Source: Mycosynbacter sp964593465 (GTDB lineage Bacteria > Patescibacteriota > Saccharimonadia > Saccharimonadales > Saccharimonadaceae). Taken from it: DNA of 64,000 nucleotides. Shown one piece after another: positions 62,787 to 64,000 of this stretch. The notes beneath the pieces are model-generated. The model ran no database searches, had not been told where the DNA came from, and saw only the letters and a list, made by a program, of their open reading frames with translations. Position numbers and translations under genes: made by a program. Each line of letters begins with the position of its first letter. The stretch's first letter is position 1. The stretch spans positions 8,014 to 72,013 of the forward strand of contig CAZQJY010000006.1 in assembly GCA_964593465.1 (NCBI GenBank). Direction: 5' to 3'.

Positions 62787-63102
62787 CGCTACATAAAAAT
62801 CCCGCAAATCACTATAGATTGATAAAAAGAAGACTCGTATTTTCTCGCAGAGCGTGAAACACGAGCCTTCTTTGATATTTAGTATATACGGAGTCTAGTG
62901 GATTACGAACCTCCTTACTTCACGTACTGTCTCAGTATACAGGTCGAGCAAAGGTACCAAGGTAGTATTCACTCCTGAATACGTTTTTCTTTTAATTGAT
63001 GTATTCAAGCGGAATCTCCACCCTGACAGTTTTGGATTCATCCCGAACCCTCCGGACAGAGAGGGGGAAAAGCCCCCCCTCGTTAAGCAAAGGAGGGTCT
63101 TT
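62787..63102. other. Non-coding stretch before the recombinase remnant
   Basis: It begins with a long hairpin (62826-62873; AAAGAAG.CTCGT with ACGAG..TTCTTT) that can terminate the 61875 transcript. Around 63060-63080 is GAGGGGG-AAAAG-CCCCCCTC, then AAAGGAGGG as an SD for 63103. No ORF or catalytic recombinase domain is recognised in it. Confidence 0.4.
62826..62873 (+). terminator. Terminator of the 61875 gene
   Basis: AAAGAAG-a-CTCGT and ACGAG-cc-TTCTTT form an interrupted 11-12 bp stem about 40 nt past the stop, with a modest T-run in the 3' arm. Confidence 0.6.
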
Positions 63103-63799
63103 ATGCAAGACACTGCACTATCAGCAAAAATAGCAACGTTAAATGACGCGGCTCGTCGAGATGTCAGGCCGAATATAATTACATGCGAAATATGCGGTGG
63201 CGTAGTTACTTGGCAGCTACAAAAGGGGCGCTATTACGGCGCATGCCGACGTCGCAATCCAGCCTGCAAGATAAAGAAGTCAATTCGCGAAGACTACCTA
63301 GAGAAGATGGTGTAGACACTCCTCAATGACCCAGCATGCCCGCAGGAACTAATAGACTGGGCAGCTTGAATCTAAACGCGAGATGAGCAGCATGACACAC
63401 AAAGATACGTTAGAGAGTATCAGCAAGCAGATTGACCGCCTTGTTCGTATGGATAGCGACCTGTACGACAATAAGCTAGCTGGCGACATCACAAAAGATG
63501 TCTACCAAACAAAACACGCTATGTTCCTGGAGCAGCTAAATGAGCTACGTTCAAAGCAAGGTGCGGTCGAGGATAAGGTAAATAAGAACGACCTGCCGCA
63601 ACGCCTAGTCCTGCTTAAACTGACTCAGAAGCCTGCAGAATTGCACCGAACTCGCACAATCGAGCAAAAGCGAGCTATATTGACCAAACTTTTCACTTCG
63701 TTCACCTACAGCGACGGTTCTGTATCTGTTATCTACAGTAGATTCGCGTCTGTGATAGCCAATAAAACGTTAAAAACCAAGGAAATCCTGGGGAGGTAA
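63103..63799 (+). pseudogene. Decayed C-terminal half of a large serine recombinase
   Basis: The first part (63103-63315, 70 codons) is the recombinase zinc beta-ribbon: TCEICGG, GRYYGACRRRNPACK, SIREDYLEKMV. TAG at 63313-63315 interrupts it; the same frame continues TLLNDPACPQELIDWA. A +1 shift near 63365 then leads to LESKREMSS and the C-terminal coiled-coil helix (ISKQIDRLVRMDSDLYDNKL...TEQKRAILTKLF-like) to 63799. The serine catalytic domain is missing. This is a dead remnant of an integrative element. A strong SD before 63103 is notable. Confidence 0.78.
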
Positions 63800-63802
63800 A
63801 AA

Positions 63803-63844
63803 ATGAGTGATATAACCATCGTAAACGGAGAAAAGCAAGACTGA
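63803..63844 (+). CDS. Tiny ORF, 13 aa, after the recombinase remnant
   Basis: ATG...TGA with GGGGAGG upstream, starting 4 nt after the remnant's stop. The peptide is MSDITIVNGEKQD. It is probably the cut-off start of a following element gene; a translated peptide is not established. Confidence 0.3.
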   Translation: MSDITIVNGEKQD

Positions 63845-63848
63845 AATC

Positions 63849-63878
63849 AAAAAGCGACCCCTGTTATAGAGCCGCTTT
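63849..63878 (-). terminator. Terminator of tRNA-Gln
   Basis: Minus strand: AAAGCG...CGCTTT with five T following, about 54 nt past the tRNA 3' end. Confidence 0.65.
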
Positions 63879-63931
63879 CTGAACTTGATAACTTGAGTAA
63901 TGACTACTCTGGTTCATTTTTTTCTCTAGCT

Positions 63932-64000
63932 TGGCTGGGATGGAGGGATTCGAACCCCCGAATGCTGGGACCAGAACCCAGTGCCTTACCACTTGGCGAC
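63932..64000 (-). tRNA. tRNA-Gln (anticodon CTG), 5' end beyond window
   Basis: Minus strand. The anticodon arm CTGGG-TTCTGGT-CCCAG gives CUG. The T arm is GGGGG-TTCGAAT-CCCTC and the 3' acceptor strand CATCCCA-G with an encoded CCA (63934-63932). The first few bases of the acceptor are outside the window. Confidence 0.95.

Noticed and set aside
62895..63113. 72-codon minus ORF
   Set aside because: Antisense to the leader and start of the recombinase remnant; no SD and no recognisable domain.
1..64000. UGA recoding (SR1/Gracilibacteria code)
   Set aside because: Genes end normally at TGA and intact proteins contain no internal TGA.
1..64000. CRISPR array or intact prophage
   Set aside because: No regularly spaced repeats and no phage structural genes were seen; only the recombinase remnant suggests mobility.

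Overview
The window reads as chromosome of a small-genome bacterium of the Patescibacteria/CPR, most likely Candidatus Saccharibacteria (TM7). This is inferred from gene content, gene order and protein style, not from a 16S gene, which is absent here. The supports are a compact layout with tiny intergenic gaps, a split transketolase, a clpC-radA-yacL cluster, a lone PilB ATPase, PfkB kinases with both aldolase classes, and many short membrane proteins without recognised families. TGA is used as a normal stop (for example at 43635-43637), so this is not a UGA-recoding CPR lineage. Base composition is near 48-50% GC.

Layout: 1-5765 is a leftward stress/repair cluster (clpC, a membrane HExxH protein, radA, PIN-TRAM) controlled by a perfectly spaced CIRCE operator. 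5.8-8.7 kb holds a hypothetical gene, a GC-rich small gene, nusA with an attenuator-like leader, a small membrane protein and a hammerhead-ribozyme-like RNA. 8.9-16.6 kb carries a sugar kinase/class I aldolase fusion, a secreted HNH nuclease, aminopeptidase N, an RNase HII-YraN fusion, a membrane protein behind a riboswitch-like leader, and rplS. 16.8-23.1 kb holds pilB, a SpoU methylase and dnaE. 23.3-34 kb holds envelope proteins, galU, a Nudix gene, gatCAB with an inserted HEPN-like gene, a degenerate trypsin-like membrane protein and uvrB.

34-40.1 kb is one leftward sugar-phosphate block: rpiB, rpe, tktN, tktC and class II fba, then pfkB, a conserved hypothetical and a LOG-family gene. 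Together with gap (42.2 kb) and the kinase-aldolase fusion it covers lower glycolysis entry and the non-oxidative pentose phosphate pathway. 40.2-56 kb has an apparently orphan ferrochelatase with DUF454, GAPDH, a RelA/SpoT protein without ACT, an IMPase, pyrophosphatase, GDPD, thioredoxin reductase, an FKBP, an ABC exporter, pheT/pheS and an aquaporin with a basic N-terminal tail. 56-62.8 kb is mostly envelope genes (RmuC, PAP2, MscS, secreted or anchored proteins) plus a decayed type I secretion remnant. The right end (62.8-64 kb) carries the decayed C-terminal half of a large serine recombinase next to a truncated tRNA-Gln.

Expression signals are of two kinds. Many genes have a -10 box only 6-10 nt before the start codon and so look leaderless. 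Others have strong Shine-Dalgarno sequences. The two RNA structures most worth testing are the hammerhead-like RNA (8154-8206, minus) and the riboswitch-like attenuator (15951-16084, minus).
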